Shown here: positions 1 to 8,101 of the stretch, in pieces
How positions within the stretch are numbered: position 1 is the stretch's first letter
How the letters are laid out: each line of letters begins with the position of its first letter
Assembly (NCBI RefSeq): GCF_022402485.1
Contig: NZ_JAKRSA010000033.1
Coordinates: forward strand, 1 to 64,000
Source: Phenylobacterium sp.
GTDB taxonomy: Bacteria > Pseudomonadota > Alphaproteobacteria > Caulobacterales > Caulobacteraceae
Reading direction: 5' to 3'
DNA: 64,000 nucleotides
Translations under genes and position numbers: made by a program
Notes under the pieces: generated by a model
What the model was told of the DNA's origin: nothing
Databases searched by the model: none
What the model saw: only the letters and a program-made list of their open reading frames with translations

Positions 1-59
1 TTCACCCGGGGCTTGACGTTGTAATCGATCACCCGTTTGACCGGGACCAACACCTTCAT
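1..59 (-). CDS. etfB: Electron transfer flavoprotein beta subunit, N-terminal fragment
   Basis: Only the first 19 codons are inside the window; the gene runs off the left edge. They read MKVLVPVKRVIDYNVKPRV, which I recognise as the highly conserved N-terminus of alphaproteobacterial EtfB. EtfB pairs with EtfA to carry electrons from acyl-CoA dehydrogenases to ETF:quinone oxidoreductase at the inner membrane. A cobalamin adenosyltransferase gene and a methylsuccinyl-CoA dehydrogenase, a likely ETF client, lie just upstream, so the neighbourhood fits acyl-CoA metabolism. The call rests on the short N-terminus alone. Confidence 0.85.
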   Translation of the reverse strand, partial: MKVLVPVKRVIDYNVKPRV

Positions 60-189
60 GAAAGCCTCAAATTCGCATTGCGTAAGAATGGGACGCACGG
101 GGCATAACGTTTCCCGCGCGGTTTGCAAGACAGGGACATGGGGCATTTTGCGCCAATGTCGACCCCAGCCACGGAGAAAATGACCGACA

Positions 190-459
190 ATGAGCTATCC
201 GATGGGCCGCACCATTGAACGCCTGAAGTACATTTTTGCCGGAGTCTTCGCGCTCTGTCTGGTCGGCATCTTCGCCTATCAGGCCCATGTTGTGTGGCCG
301 CAGGAGCGCTGCGAGGCCCAGGGTGACTGGTGGGATCCCGATGGTCGGGTGTGCGCCCGCCCGGTGCTGATCTCCGACATCACAGGTCGGACCATCCCCG
401 AACGTCAGGCCGCTGAGGCGGCGGCAGCCGAGGCCGCCACGTCCGCGCCGGTCCCTTGA
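190..459 (+). CDS. Small single-pass membrane protein, unknown function
   Basis: This 89-aa protein has a basic N-terminus, one hydrophobic helix at about residues 14-32 and a short soluble part with two cysteines (sequence around RCEAQGDWWDPDGRVCARP). The tail is rich in Ala and Glu. I do not recognise a named family. The Cys-bounded W-D-P-D-G stretch recurs in small Caulobacterales membrane proteins, and a periplasmic disulfide loop is possible. It is divergent from etfB and converges on the cobalamin adenosyltransferase gene, with stop codons 4 bp apart. Confidence 0.6.
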   Translation: MSYPMGRTIERLKYIFAGVFALCLVGIFAYQAHVVWPQERCEAQGDWWDPDGRVCARPVLISDITGRTIPERQAAEAAAAEAATSAPVP

Positions 460-463
460 GGCG

Positions 464-1039
464 TCAGCCCCGGGTGGCACCGGGGGTCCAGAGCACATCA
501 AGCGCGCCGTTGGCATTGGCCCGCCTTGCAGCCACGAACAGCAGGTCGGACAGGCGGTTCAGGTACTTGAGGGCCGGGGTCGCCACCGGTGCCGTAAGGG
601 CCAGGCTGATGGCGGCGCGCTCTGCCCTGCGGCAAACCGTCCGGGCCTGATGCAAGGCGGCTGCCGCCGGTGTTCCCCCGGGCAGCACAAACGAGTTCAA
701 CGGGGCCAGATCTGCATTGATCTGGTCGATTTCCTGTTCAAGCCGCGTCACCTGACCCTCGGTGACCCGCAGAACCCGGGCGGGGTCCTCGTTGTCCACC
801 GGCGGATTGGCGAGATCAGCCCCGAGGTCAAAGAGATCGTTCTGAATGCGCTCGAGCAGGGGGTGCAACAGAACATCCCCCGCAGTGTGCAGGCGAGCCA
901 GGCCCAGGCACGCATTGGTCTCATCGACGGATCCGTAGGCCTCCACGCGCAAATCCGTCTTGGACACCTCTTCGCCGTTGGCCAGGCGGGTGGCACCTTG
1001 ATCGCCCGTTCGGGTGTAGATGCGGTTGAGGACGACCAT
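464..1039 (-). CDS. PduO-type ATP:cob(I)alamin adenosyltransferase
   Basis: The enzyme transfers the adenosyl group of ATP to cob(I)alamin, making the coenzyme B12 used by acyl-CoA mutases. The family hallmarks appear in order: IYTRTGDQGAT near the N-terminus (ATP binding), VDETNACLGLAR, RIQNDLFDLGADLA, PGGTPAAAALHQARTVCRRAER and, near the C-terminus, YLNRLSDLLFVAARRAN. The product is 191 aa, normal for the family. I chose the ATG at 1039 because the conserved part starts right after it; the longer frame upstream overlaps the HIG1-type gene and has no family sequence. It lies 7 bp downstream of that gene on the same strand, probably in one transcript running on towards etfB. Confidence 0.92.
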   Translation of the reverse strand: MVVLNRIYTRTGDQGATRLANGEEVSKTDLRVEAYGSVDETNACLGLARLHTAGDVLLHPLLERIQNDLFDLGADLANPPVDNEDPARVLRVTEGQVTRLEQEIDQINADLAPLNSFVLPGGTPAAAALHQARTVCRRAERAAISLALTAPVATPALKYLNRLSDLLFVAARRANANGALDVLWTPGATRG

Positions 1040-1046
1040 GGTGGGT

Positions 1047-1253
1047 CTACCCGCCGTAGGTGTTGCGCCACCAGACGGCGGCCACAAGGATGGCGACAGC
1101 TGCGGCTTGGAGAACGACCCTAAGTCGCATAAGTTTGTTGGAATAGGACCGTCCGAAGTCGCCGCCCCGGAACAGCGCAAAAATGCCCACGCCCAAGGTC
1201 AATGTCACAGCGAGCAGACTCGCGGGGATCAGCAGGGCGAAGATCTGGGTCAT
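1047..1253 (-). CDS. Twin-transmembrane HIG1-domain protein
   Basis: This 68-aa protein has two hydrophobic helices (about residues 4-28 and 46-62) joined by the short basic loop RGGDFGRSYSNKLMRLRV. The loop, with the pattern GGxFxxxxSNxLMRxRV, is the signature of the bacterial HIG1_N twin-transmembrane proteins. In other organisms HIG1 proteins associate with respiratory supercomplexes; the role of the alphaproteobacterial forms is less clear. It is the first gene of the run leading into the cobalamin adenosyltransferase gene and etfB. Confidence 0.8.
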   Translation of the reverse strand: MTQIFALLIPASLLAVTLTLGVGIFALFRGGDFGRSYSNKLMRLRVVLQAAAVAILVAAVWWRNTYGG

Positions 1254-1675
1254 GGCCTGTCATCAAATTGCTTAAGCGTCACAGCCAATGTAGGGCGTCT
1301 GCCCGCAATTGCACGAAACTGATGTCGACTCGCAGTTGCGATATTCATTGATCGAATTCAACGAAATTCATTTTCCACCGTCGTTTCTACCCGGCCAAAA
1401 ATTTCACGCTTAACACCTCGTTTCTGCACATGTTTTGTCTGCGACAACCCGTCGCGCCCCCCCGGCTGCCTATTTCCGTTATCCCCTCGACCCAAGGAAT
1501 TCTAAGTCGAGTTGTTGAACGCATTCGCTGAAAGTGTTGCCTTAGGGTGCCCTGGGTGCTTTGCGTTCTGGCCGAAAACCAGCGTCCCACGACCACCTGG
1601 CTCCCCCCAGGGGCCGTACTCGGACGCCATCGCCGTTGGTCTCCCCCACCACGGCAATCTGGAGTTGAGACAAAG
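1254..1675. other. Intergenic region between divergent HIG1-type and TetR genes
   Basis: About 420 bp with no convincing gene. The stretch around 1340-1376 is clearly richer in A and T than its surroundings and contains an imperfect repeat of attcattga/aattcaacg words, as expected of divergent promoters. A reading frame does extend upstream of the TetR gene to 1547, but its extra residues are not family-like. I see no hairpin with a T-run and no RNA gene. Confidence 0.4.
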
Positions 1676-2326
1676 ATGAAGCACGTCGCTGAGGTCGATA
1701 GCCAGGCCGAAACCCGCGTCCGCATGCCCACCCGGCGGGCCATGGCCAAGCAGCAAACCCGGGCCAAGGTGCTTGCTGCCGCCCGGGAGCTGTTCAGCAC
1801 GGAGGGCTATGAGGGGGCGACCATCCGGGACATTGCCGCCTCGGCCGGCATGTCCACCGGTGCGGTTTTCGCGAATTTCGCCGACAAGTCGGAGCTCTTC
1901 CGCGAGATCATGGTTTTCGACATGGCCGCCGTGCTGGAGGCCATGAATGAGGCCGCAGCCCGGGGGCGGACCGTGGATGACGCCCTGCTGAAGGCGTTTG
2001 GCGCAGGCTACACCTTCTATCGCGGTCAGATTCATCTGGTCCGGGCGGCCCTTGGCCTATCCTGGTCCTGTGACACCGGCCCTGCCCTCAGAGAGCTTCC
2101 AGCCATGCAGGACACGGTCGAATTGTTCGCCGAACAATTGGCGCTGGGCGTTCAACGCGGCGAATTATCCCAGGAATGCGAGATCAAGCTGCGGAGCCAG
2201 ATGCTGTTTGACAGTTACCTGGCCAACTATGCCCATGCGGTGTTTGGCGGCTGGAGCCTGGAAGCGCTGCAGGCCCGATCCCGGGATCAGATCCGGGTGA
2301 TCCTGGCCGGCGCTCGCCGGGGGTAG
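1676..2326 (+). CDS. TetR/AcrR family transcriptional regulator
   Basis: A 216-aa regulator. The N-terminal helix-turn-helix is typical of TetR: RAKVLAAARELFSTEGYEGATIRDIAASAGMSTGAVFANF is spread over about residues 29-68. The C-terminal two thirds are a variable all-helical ligand domain. The ATG at 1676 has a GGAG about 12 bases upstream; in-frame ATGs at 1724 and 1742 also precede the HTH and cannot be excluded. A second TetR gene starts 12 bp after the stop, so the two are probably co-transcribed. The acyl-CoA dehydrogenase converging from the other side is the natural candidate target, but I see no operator. Confidence 0.88.
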   Translation: MKHVAEVDSQAETRVRMPTRRAMAKQQTRAKVLAAARELFSTEGYEGATIRDIAASAGMSTGAVFANFADKSELFREIMVFDMAAVLEAMNEAAARGRTVDDALLKAFGAGYTFYRGQIHLVRAALGLSWSCDTGPALRELPAMQDTVELFAEQLALGVQRGELSQECEIKLRSQMLFDSYLANYAHAVFGGWSLEALQARSRDQIRVILAGARRG

Positions 2327-2338
2327 GAGAGCGGCACG

Positions 2339-3055
2339 GTGAACTCCCCCCAGGGAAAGTGGCTTGCTACCGGAGCCCATGCCGGGTCTCCTGTGAATGG
2401 GAAACATTTCAGGACGCGCCGTCAGAGCGCGCTTGGGGGGAAATTGAATCAACGCCAGACCCAAAAGGAGGCGACGCGCCGCCGCGTGCTCGACGCCGCC
2501 AGGGACCTGTTCGAGACGGTGGGGTACGAAGAAACCACTGTGCGGGAGATCGCCACCCAGGCCGGGGTCGCGGTGGGCAGCGTGTTCACCTGCTTTGCCT
2601 CAAAGGCCGAGGTGCTCAGCCAGGTCATGCTGGACCGGCTGGAGGATCTCTATGCCGAGCTCGACCGCATCACACCGCACCTGCGCGGGTCGGTGGTTGA
2701 CCGGTTGTCGTCGATTTTTGCCCTGCACTACGCTTTCGAGACCCGGCGTACGCCCTTGTTTCTGGCCCATATTGCGGCCGCCTACAGCTGGCGACCCGGG
2801 TCCGACGCCGTGCCTTACGGCCGCAATCCTCGGCTGAGGGGCATGATTTTCGACTGTATTGCCGAGGGACGCGAACGGGGCGAAGTGACCCAAGAGGCGG
2901 ATATCGCGCTGATTGTCGACACCTTGATGGCCGCCTACGCCTGGAACTACCGACTGGCGGCCTGGGAACAGGCTGGACCCGATCAGATGAGCGCGGTCCT
3001 TGAACGCCAGATCACCCTTATCGCTGAGGGGTTCCGCCCCTCGGCCGCAGCCTGA
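2339..3055 (+). CDS. TetR/AcrR family transcriptional regulator (second of a tandem pair)
   Basis: The HTH is recognisable at about residues 46-90 (RRRVLDAARDLFETVGYEE, then TVREIATQAGVAVGSVF). The GTG start has a good Shine-Dalgarno (AGGAG, nine bases upstream) but gives a 35-residue leader with no family similarity. A TTG at 2444, preceded by a G-run, would start just before the HTH and give about 203 aa, the family norm. The HTH half is alike in the two neighbouring regulators and the ligand half is not, consistent with an old duplication or two sensors acting on related promoters. The gene ends 12 bp from the convergent methylsuccinyl-CoA dehydrogenase gene. Confidence 0.85.
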   Translation: MNSPQGKWLATGAHAGSPVNGKHFRTRRQSALGGKLNQRQTQKEATRRRVLDAARDLFETVGYEETTVREIATQAGVAVGSVFTCFASKAEVLSQVMLDRLEDLYAELDRITPHLRGSVVDRLSSIFALHYAFETRRTPLFLAHIAAAYSWRPGSDAVPYGRNPRLRGMIFDCIAEGRERGEVTQEADIALIVDTLMAAYAWNYRLAAWEQAGPDQMSAVLERQITLIAEGFRPSAAA

Positions 3056-3067
3056 GCTTCTCGAGCT

Positions 3068-4717
3068 TCAGTTTGCCCCCTCCAGGAGCCTGCGGGCGAT
3101 CACTTGGGCCTGAATCTCGCCGGCCCCTTCGAAGATATTGAGGATACGCGCGTCGGCGAGCAGACGGCTGACCGGCTGTTCTACGGCAAATCCCGTACCC
3201 CCATGAATCTGCACGGCATTGTCTGCGCAGGCCCAGGCGATGCGGGCCGCCGTCAGCTTGGCCATGCCAGCTTCCAGATCGCAGCGCCGGCCTGCATCCT
3301 TGGCCCGGGCTGAGAACCAGGCCAGCCGACGGGCACCGAGAATTTCAGCGGCCATCATGGCCAGCTTGTCCGTGACTCTGGGGAAGCGGGTCAGAGGCTC
3401 TCCGAACTGTCGGCGGGCCAGGCCATAGTCCAGGGCCAGGTCGAGGGCGTTCTGGGCAACCCCGATCGCCCGGGCGGCCGTCTGGATTCGCGCCGACTCG
3501 AACGTCGCCATGAGCTGGGAAAAGCCCTGACCTTCCTGAGCCCCCAGCAGGGCATCCTCCGGGACGGCGAAACCGTCAAAGGCGATCTCGTACTCCTTCA
3601 TGCCCCGATAGCCGATCACGGCGATCTCGCCGCCACTCATGCCGGGGGCGGGAAAGGGGTTGGTGTCGTCCCCGCGGGGCTTCTGGGCCAGCAGCATTGA
3701 CAGGCCCCGGTGGTCGCGGCTGGCGGGATTGGTGCGAACCAGCAGGGTCATCAGGTCGGCGCGGGCGGCGTGGGTGATCCAGGTCTTGGCCCCCGTCACG
3801 CGCCAGGCACCATCCCGAAGTTCTGCCCGGGTTCGCAGGGAACCTAGATCGGAGCCTGCCTCGGGTTCGGTGAAGACCGCCGTGGGCAAGAGGGCACCTG
3901 AGGCGATGGCCGGCAGCAACTCTGCCTTCTGTGGACCTGTTCCGTGGGCCAGGATCAGCTCGGCGGCGATCTCCGAGCGAGTGCCCAGGGACCCGACGCC
4001 AATATAGCCCCGAGACAGAGCCTCGGAGACCACGCACATGGCGACCTTGCCGAGCCCCGCACCCCCGTGGGCTTCGGGCAGGGTGAGGCCAAACACTCCC
4101 AGCTGGGCCAGCTCCTCAATCAGAGGCAGGGGGATGAGTTCGTCGCGCAGGTGCCAGCCGTGGGCGAAGGGGGTGATCTTGTCCCGGGCAAACGCACTGA
4201 ATTGCTCGAAGATCGCCTGATGGGTTTCATCCAGGCCGCTGGCCTCCAGGGATGGCTGGCCGCGGGTGGCCTCCAGCAGGGCCACGATCCTGGCCCGGGC
4301 GGGCGACCCACCATGGGGGGCGAGGTCGGCGATCAGCGGCGTCAGGCGGGTCGGATCGAACCCCAGATCGGCCGGCCGGACCATCTCCCCCTGGCTCATG
4401 GGCAGGCCGCCGGCCAGCTGGCTGAGATACTCATGCGCCAGCAACAGCGCAGGTCGCAGACTGGCCTCGTTCAGGTCGCCGGCGGACTCAAGCGCCTCTG
4501 CCCAGGTCGCGGTCTGGCGCAGGGTCTGGGCATAGGCCGCCGCCCAGGCCAGGCCGTGGGCGGCATGCTGACCGTCGTCCAGGGCTGTGCGGTCGAGGCG
4601 GCCGTCGGGGGCCAGGCGGGCAAGCACTGCCGCCCTGGCCTCGGCCACACAGGTCTCGGCGGCATCGGCGGCGGCTGCAAGCCGCGCCACGGGGTCATGG
4701 GGTAGGTCTGGGATCAT
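3068..4717 (-). CDS. mcd: (2S)-methylsuccinyl-CoA dehydrogenase
   Basis: Mcd oxidises (2S)-methylsuccinyl-CoA to mesaconyl-CoA in the ethylmalonyl-CoA pathway of acetate and C1 assimilation, passing electrons to ETF. At 549 aa it is about 150 residues longer than ordinary acyl-CoA dehydrogenases. The extra N-terminal domain (around HAAHGLAWAAAYAQTLRQ) is the feature I associate with Mcd. The C-terminal part has the normal fold: TEPEAGSDLGSLRTRA (FAD/substrate loop), ARRQFGEPLTRFPRV, QIHGGTGFAVE, and the end NIFEGAGEIQAQVIARRLLE. An adjacent etfB and a B12 adenosyltransferase (the pathway needs ethylmalonyl-CoA mutase) support the call. A closely related long acyl-CoA dehydrogenase of other specificity is the alternative. 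Confidence 0.8.
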   Translation of the reverse strand: MIPDLPHDPVARLAAAADAAETCVAEARAAVLARLAPDGRLDRTALDDGQHAAHGLAWAAAYAQTLRQTATWAEALESAGDLNEASLRPALLLAHEYLSQLAGGLPMSQGEMVRPADLGFDPTRLTPLIADLAPHGGSPARARIVALLEATRGQPSLEASGLDETHQAIFEQFSAFARDKITPFAHGWHLRDELIPLPLIEELAQLGVFGLTLPEAHGGAGLGKVAMCVVSEALSRGYIGVGSLGTRSEIAAELILAHGTGPQKAELLPAIASGALLPTAVFTEPEAGSDLGSLRTRAELRDGAWRVTGAKTWITHAARADLMTLLVRTNPASRDHRGLSMLLAQKPRGDDTNPFPAPGMSGGEIAVIGYRGMKEYEIAFDGFAVPEDALLGAQEGQGFSQLMATFESARIQTAARAIGVAQNALDLALDYGLARRQFGEPLTRFPRVTDKLAMMAAEILGARRLAWFSARAKDAGRRCDLEAGMAKLTAARIAWACADNAVQIHGGTGFAVEQPVSRLLADARILNIFEGAGEIQAQVIARRLLEGAN

Positions 4718-4791
4718 GGATCAGGTTCCGCCCGGTCGGTCGACGTACTCTCCCGACCCCTATACGATGTAAGCCAAACCGGGGAGCCGCC

Positions 4792-5418
4792 ATGATCACT
4801 GTTCACCATCTCAATGAATCCCGCTCGCAACGGATTCTCTGGCTTCTGGAGGAGTTGGGGGCTGAGTATGAGATCAAGGCCTATGCCCGGGATGCGACCA
4901 CCCGGCTCGCGCCTGAGGCGCTGCGCGCCATTCACCCCTTGGGCAAGTCGCCAGTGATCACCGACGGGTCCGCGACGGTGCATGAGTCGGGCGCGATCAT
5001 TGACTATCTGATCCGCCATCACGGGGCAGGCCGCCTGCAGCCGCAAACCGGTGGGGCGGACTACGAAGCCTATCTACAGTGGCTGCATTATGCCGAGGGC
5101 TCGGCCATGCTGCCGCTGATGCTGCAGATGTACGTGATGCGCCTGGGCGAGGCAGGTGGGCCCTTGCATGAGCGGATCGCCAGCGAGATCGACAATCACA
5201 TGTCCTATCTCGACCAGGCTCTGGCCGGCCGGGATTACCTCATGGGACAGGCCCTGACCGGCGCCGACATCCAGATGAGCTTTGTGGGCGAGGTCGCCCG
5301 GGCCTTCGGGCTGCTGCCGAAATACCCCAATGCTGAGGCCTGGCTTGACCGGCTGCACGCCCGCCCTGCCTATCAGGCGGCCATCGCCCGGGGCGGCCCC
5401 TACGCCCTGGGACGCTAA
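4792..5418 (+). CDS. Glutathione S-transferase family protein
   Basis: A 208-aa cytosolic GST. The N-terminal thioredoxin-like domain (about residues 1-80) carries the GSH-binding pattern NESRSQRILWLLEELG, the cis-proline segment GKSPVI (about 51-56) and the ESGAIIDYL motif (about 65-73). The rest is the all-helical domain with the conserved GxxxTxADI-type motif, here GQALTGADIQMSF. The catalytic Ser is probably in NESRSQR. The substrate is unknown. It is divergent from mcd with a 74-bp shared promoter region. Confidence 0.88.
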   Translation: MITVHHLNESRSQRILWLLEELGAEYEIKAYARDATTRLAPEALRAIHPLGKSPVITDGSATVHESGAIIDYLIRHHGAGRLQPQTGGADYEAYLQWLHYAEGSAMLPLMLQMYVMRLGEAGGPLHERIASEIDNHMSYLDQALAGRDYLMGQALTGADIQMSFVGEVARAFGLLPKYPNAEAWLDRLHARPAYQAAIARGGPYALGR

Positions 5419-5441
5419 GGCTTCCGCCAGCGCTGAGCGGG

Positions 5442-6239
5442 CTAGAAGCGATCCCCGAAAGGATCGTCCAGCATTCCGTCCAGAAAGTCGAAGGTCGCTG
5501 CCTTGGTGAGGGCGTGGGGGATGGCCGAGAAGTGGTCGCAACCGACCACGGTGATGCCCCGTCCATGGGGGAAGGCGCGGGCCAGGCCGTCAGGGTCGCC
5601 CGCCCCATCATCCCGCTGTCCGGCGACCACAAGCACGGGCATCTCCAGCTGGCCCATGGCGTCGACATCCAAGGGCGGGTTTTTGGCCTGAACAAAGGCC
5701 GCCAGGGCCCGGCGGTCCTCCCCCTGTTCATCTGCGAACTGACGGAAACTGCGCAGCATGGGGTGACTGATTGACGCAGGGTCATCTGCCAGCATGGCCT
5801 GCGACATGGAGTCCATGGGCGCACCTTCCAGCCGGGGTTCAAGCAGTCGCTCACCGACGCCCCCCAGAATCAGATTGGCGATCCGGTCAGGTGCCCCCAG
5901 GGCCGCGGCCAAGGCGGTCCGTGCGCCCATCGAATAGCCGAACAGATCCACCCGATCGAGATTCAGGTGATTAATCAACGCGATAATGTCGCTTCCCAGG
6001 GCTTCGCGACCATAGGATTCGGGATCGTAGAGCTTCTGGCTCTCCCCGTGGCCCCGCTGGTCGAGGGCCACGCAACGGGTCCCACGGCGCTCCAGGGCGG
6101 CGTACCAGCCGGTGCGTCGCCACCCTTCCTTGCGGTTGGACGCAAAGCCGTGGACCAAAATCATGGTCCGGAGGGTTTCACCTGCGGGGGGTAAATCATC
6201 AAAGGCGATTTCAACGCCGGCGTTCAGGAATGAGGGCAT
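5442..6239 (-). CDS. Alpha/beta-fold hydrolase
   Basis: A 265-aa soluble hydrolase. The core motifs are clear: HGFASNRKEGW near residue 30 (oxyanion-hole HG), DQRGHGES at about 60-67, the nucleophile elbow GYSMGA with Ser103, and a late GCDHFS with candidate catalytic His236. The substrate cannot be read from the sequence; esterases and lipid or lactone hydrolases share these motifs. I chose the ATG at 6239 because the upstream extension of the frame has no family character and overlaps the divergent gene. Confidence 0.85.
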   Translation of the reverse strand: MPSFLNAGVEIAFDDLPPAGETLRTMILVHGFASNRKEGWRRTGWYAALERRGTRCVALDQRGHGESQKLYDPESYGREALGSDIIALINHLNLDRVDLFGYSMGARTALAAALGAPDRIANLILGGVGERLLEPRLEGAPMDSMSQAMLADDPASISHPMLRSFRQFADEQGEDRRALAAFVQAKNPPLDVDAMGQLEMPVLVVAGQRDDGAGDPDGLARAFPHGRGITVVGCDHFSAIPHALTKAATFDFLDGMLDDPFGDRF

Positions 6240-6314
6240 TAAAGGCTCAATAACGCGGATATTCGACGGTGACCCTGAAGCCACGCCTATTGTGGAAGAT
6301 GGCAGGAGAGTTGG

Positions 6315-7298
6315 ATGGACAGCGCGCGCCCCGATCAATCGATCGATCTTACCATGGACCGGATCGAGCGTGAGGCAAAGCGCGCGGCTCAGGCCAAGGC
6401 TGAACAGGCGCGTTTTGGCGGCACCCAAGAGGGGCGTGTGGGTCCGGCCGCTGAGGCTGAGGCCCTTGCCGCCAGGGTGGCTAGCCTGGTGCATTGCCAC
6501 CGTGTGGCCTATCGTCCCCGGGACTGGGCTGTAGTAGCCGCCCGCCCGCGCATCAATATTGTCCGCACCCATGAGCGGGAGGCTGAGGCCCGTCAGGCGT
6601 TCCACGCTTATCGCCCCGGCTGGCTGGCCCAGCTGTTCGGTGCCGACCGTGACAAGCGCCGTCTATTGGCGGCCAGGGTCGCCGAAGCGGCCAGCGAGGA
6701 CGAACAGGCCTACCGCAAGGCCTGGCGCGAAGCCCAGGTCCACAATGCGGAGATCGACTACGCCTGTAAGCTCGCCGAGCTCGACATGCGCACGATCAAT
6801 GAGTCCCTGGCCGAGCACACCCGGCTCGCCGAGGTCTATTCGGCGGTGGAGCGTTTCCGCTTCGTCTCGCCGGCCAAGGGCCATCTCCAGATCATGATTG
6901 AAGCCCTCGATCTGTCGGCCATGCCAGCCGAGGAGGCTGAGCGTCTGCCTCAGGGCCGCGCCATGTTCCGCCCCGCGCCTCTAGGTCGCCGTCATCAGAT
7001 GCAGGGGGCCAATGTTTGTGCTGTAGCCCTGCGGTTTGCTGTCGAAATGCTGGGGTTCCTGCCCCTCGACGCGGTCGAGGTGGTGGTCCATGGGGACCTC
7101 CGCGATCCTCGGACCGGACTCTTTGAGCGCCACCCGATCCTGCAGTTGACCCTCACCCACACCCAGGCGGCGCGTACGCCCTTTGAGCGGGCCGACCCCA
7201 TGGCGCTTGCCGCTCAGCTGGGGGCCCGCGTCAACTGGACGATCCAGGGCGGCTTTGCCCCCATCGAGCTGGTGGAGCCCCCGGGCCAGGCGCTCTGA
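6315..7298 (+). CDS. Conserved coiled-coil protein of unknown function
   Basis: A 327-aa protein I do not recognise. Residues 12-60 are charged and helical, and 85-190 form a long Ala/Glu/Arg-rich stretch compatible with a coiled coil around a short hydrophobic patch (YRPGWLAQLFG). From about residue 230 a compact alpha/beta-looking part follows: CAVALRFAVEMLGFLPLDAV, a short acidic turn, then HPILQLTLTHTQ. There is no signal peptide or membrane helix. Codon use looks like that of its neighbours. It stands alone, divergent from a hydrolase and convergent with the Rieske gene. Confidence 0.65.
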   Translation: MDSARPDQSIDLTMDRIEREAKRAAQAKAEQARFGGTQEGRVGPAAEAEALAARVASLVHCHRVAYRPRDWAVVAARPRINIVRTHEREAEARQAFHAYRPGWLAQLFGADRDKRRLLAARVAEAASEDEQAYRKAWREAQVHNAEIDYACKLAELDMRTINESLAEHTRLAEVYSAVERFRFVSPAKGHLQIMIEALDLSAMPAEEAERLPQGRAMFRPAPLGRRHQMQGANVCAVALRFAVEMLGFLPLDAVEVVVHGDLRDPRTGLFERHPILQLTLTHTQAARTPFERADPMALAAQLGARVNWTIQGGFAPIELVEPPGQAL

Positions 7299-7323
7299 GG
7301 CCCATGACCTTCCAATCCGCCGG

Positions 7324-8094
7324 TCAGGCCTTCAGCAGCCAGAAGGCTGGATGATCTGACCAGAGGACCTCTGTCTGTCGGGTCTGGTGTGCCGTGATCG
7401 GCGTCAGGCAGGTCAAGGACAGGACCTGGCGCTTGCCCACAGTCACGTGCGCCCAACGTAAGCCCGGCGCGCCGAAGGCGACCTCCATTTGAGGCCGCCT
7501 GCCCAGGATGGCATAGGGACGGCTGTCCGGCACACGGGGGGTGTCCTTCAGATCCAAAGCCGCGCGCGCAAAAGGGGTGTCGAGGATCATCTGCCCGACC
7601 CGCTTGGGCTTACCCATAGCCACGCCAGGAAGGACCGGCGGGGCGGTTTCCGGCTCACCATCAAAGCGGGGGTCAGAGCTGAACCAGATGAACACCAGGC
7701 CCTGGCTTTCACGCACCGGATAACGCCGAACCCGGATCTTGCTCACATCCATCGCCTGGTCGGCCACCAGGGAGGGAATGGCGGTGCAGGCGCCGTCCAG
7801 GCCAAAGCGCCAGCCGTGATAAGGGCACTCGACGCTCTCGCGGCCATTGGCCTCGGTGGTCAGCTTGCCCGCTGAGAGCGGTGCGGACCGGTGCGGGCAG
7901 ATGTCACGGACGGCATAGACTGCGCCCTGACGACCCCGTCCTATAAGGATCGGTTCCCCCAGGATCTCAAACCGCTGCAGCTTGCCCGGTCGCAGGTCGC
8001 GGGCCATTGCGGCAAAATGCCAGACATCGGTCAGAGCGCCTTGGCCGGGACCGACTGGCGGGGGGCTGAGGTCTGTGGCGTCGCTCACAGGCAT
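7324..8094 (-). CDS. Rieske 2Fe-2S protein, degenerate aromatic ring-hydroxylase homologue
   Basis: The N-terminal Rieske domain is intact: CPHRS (Cys66, His68) and CPYHGW (Cys90, His93) are the 2Fe-2S ligands. The order DVWHFAAMARDL...LGEPILIGR matches alpha subunits of ring-hydroxylating oxygenases of the VanA/PobA-like type. Those are about 340-350 aa with a mononuclear-iron site built on a D-x2-H-x4-H pattern; here the matching stretch reads LDLKDTPRVPDSRP, with no His. A family segment also seems missing after it, and the protein stops at 256 aa where relatives continue. It may be a decaying gene or a Rieske protein with electron-transfer function only. It follows the GH13 gene by 7 bp. 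Confidence 0.75.
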   Translation of the reverse strand: MPVSDATDLSPPPVGPGQGALTDVWHFAAMARDLRPGKLQRFEILGEPILIGRGRQGAVYAVRDICPHRSAPLSAGKLTTEANGRESVECPYHGWRFGLDGACTAIPSLVADQAMDVSKIRVRRYPVRESQGLVFIWFSSDPRFDGEPETAPPVLPGVAMGKPKRVGQMILDTPFARAALDLKDTPRVPDSRPYAILGRRPQMEVAFGAPGLRWAHVTVGKRQVLSLTCLTPITAHQTRQTEVLWSDHPAFWLLKA

Positions 8095-8101
8095 GATGTC
8101 C

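Noticed and set aside
1040-1180. Upstream extension of the cobalamin adenosyltransferase
   Set aside because: It overlaps the HIG1-type gene and lacks family similarity; the conserved protein begins at 1039.
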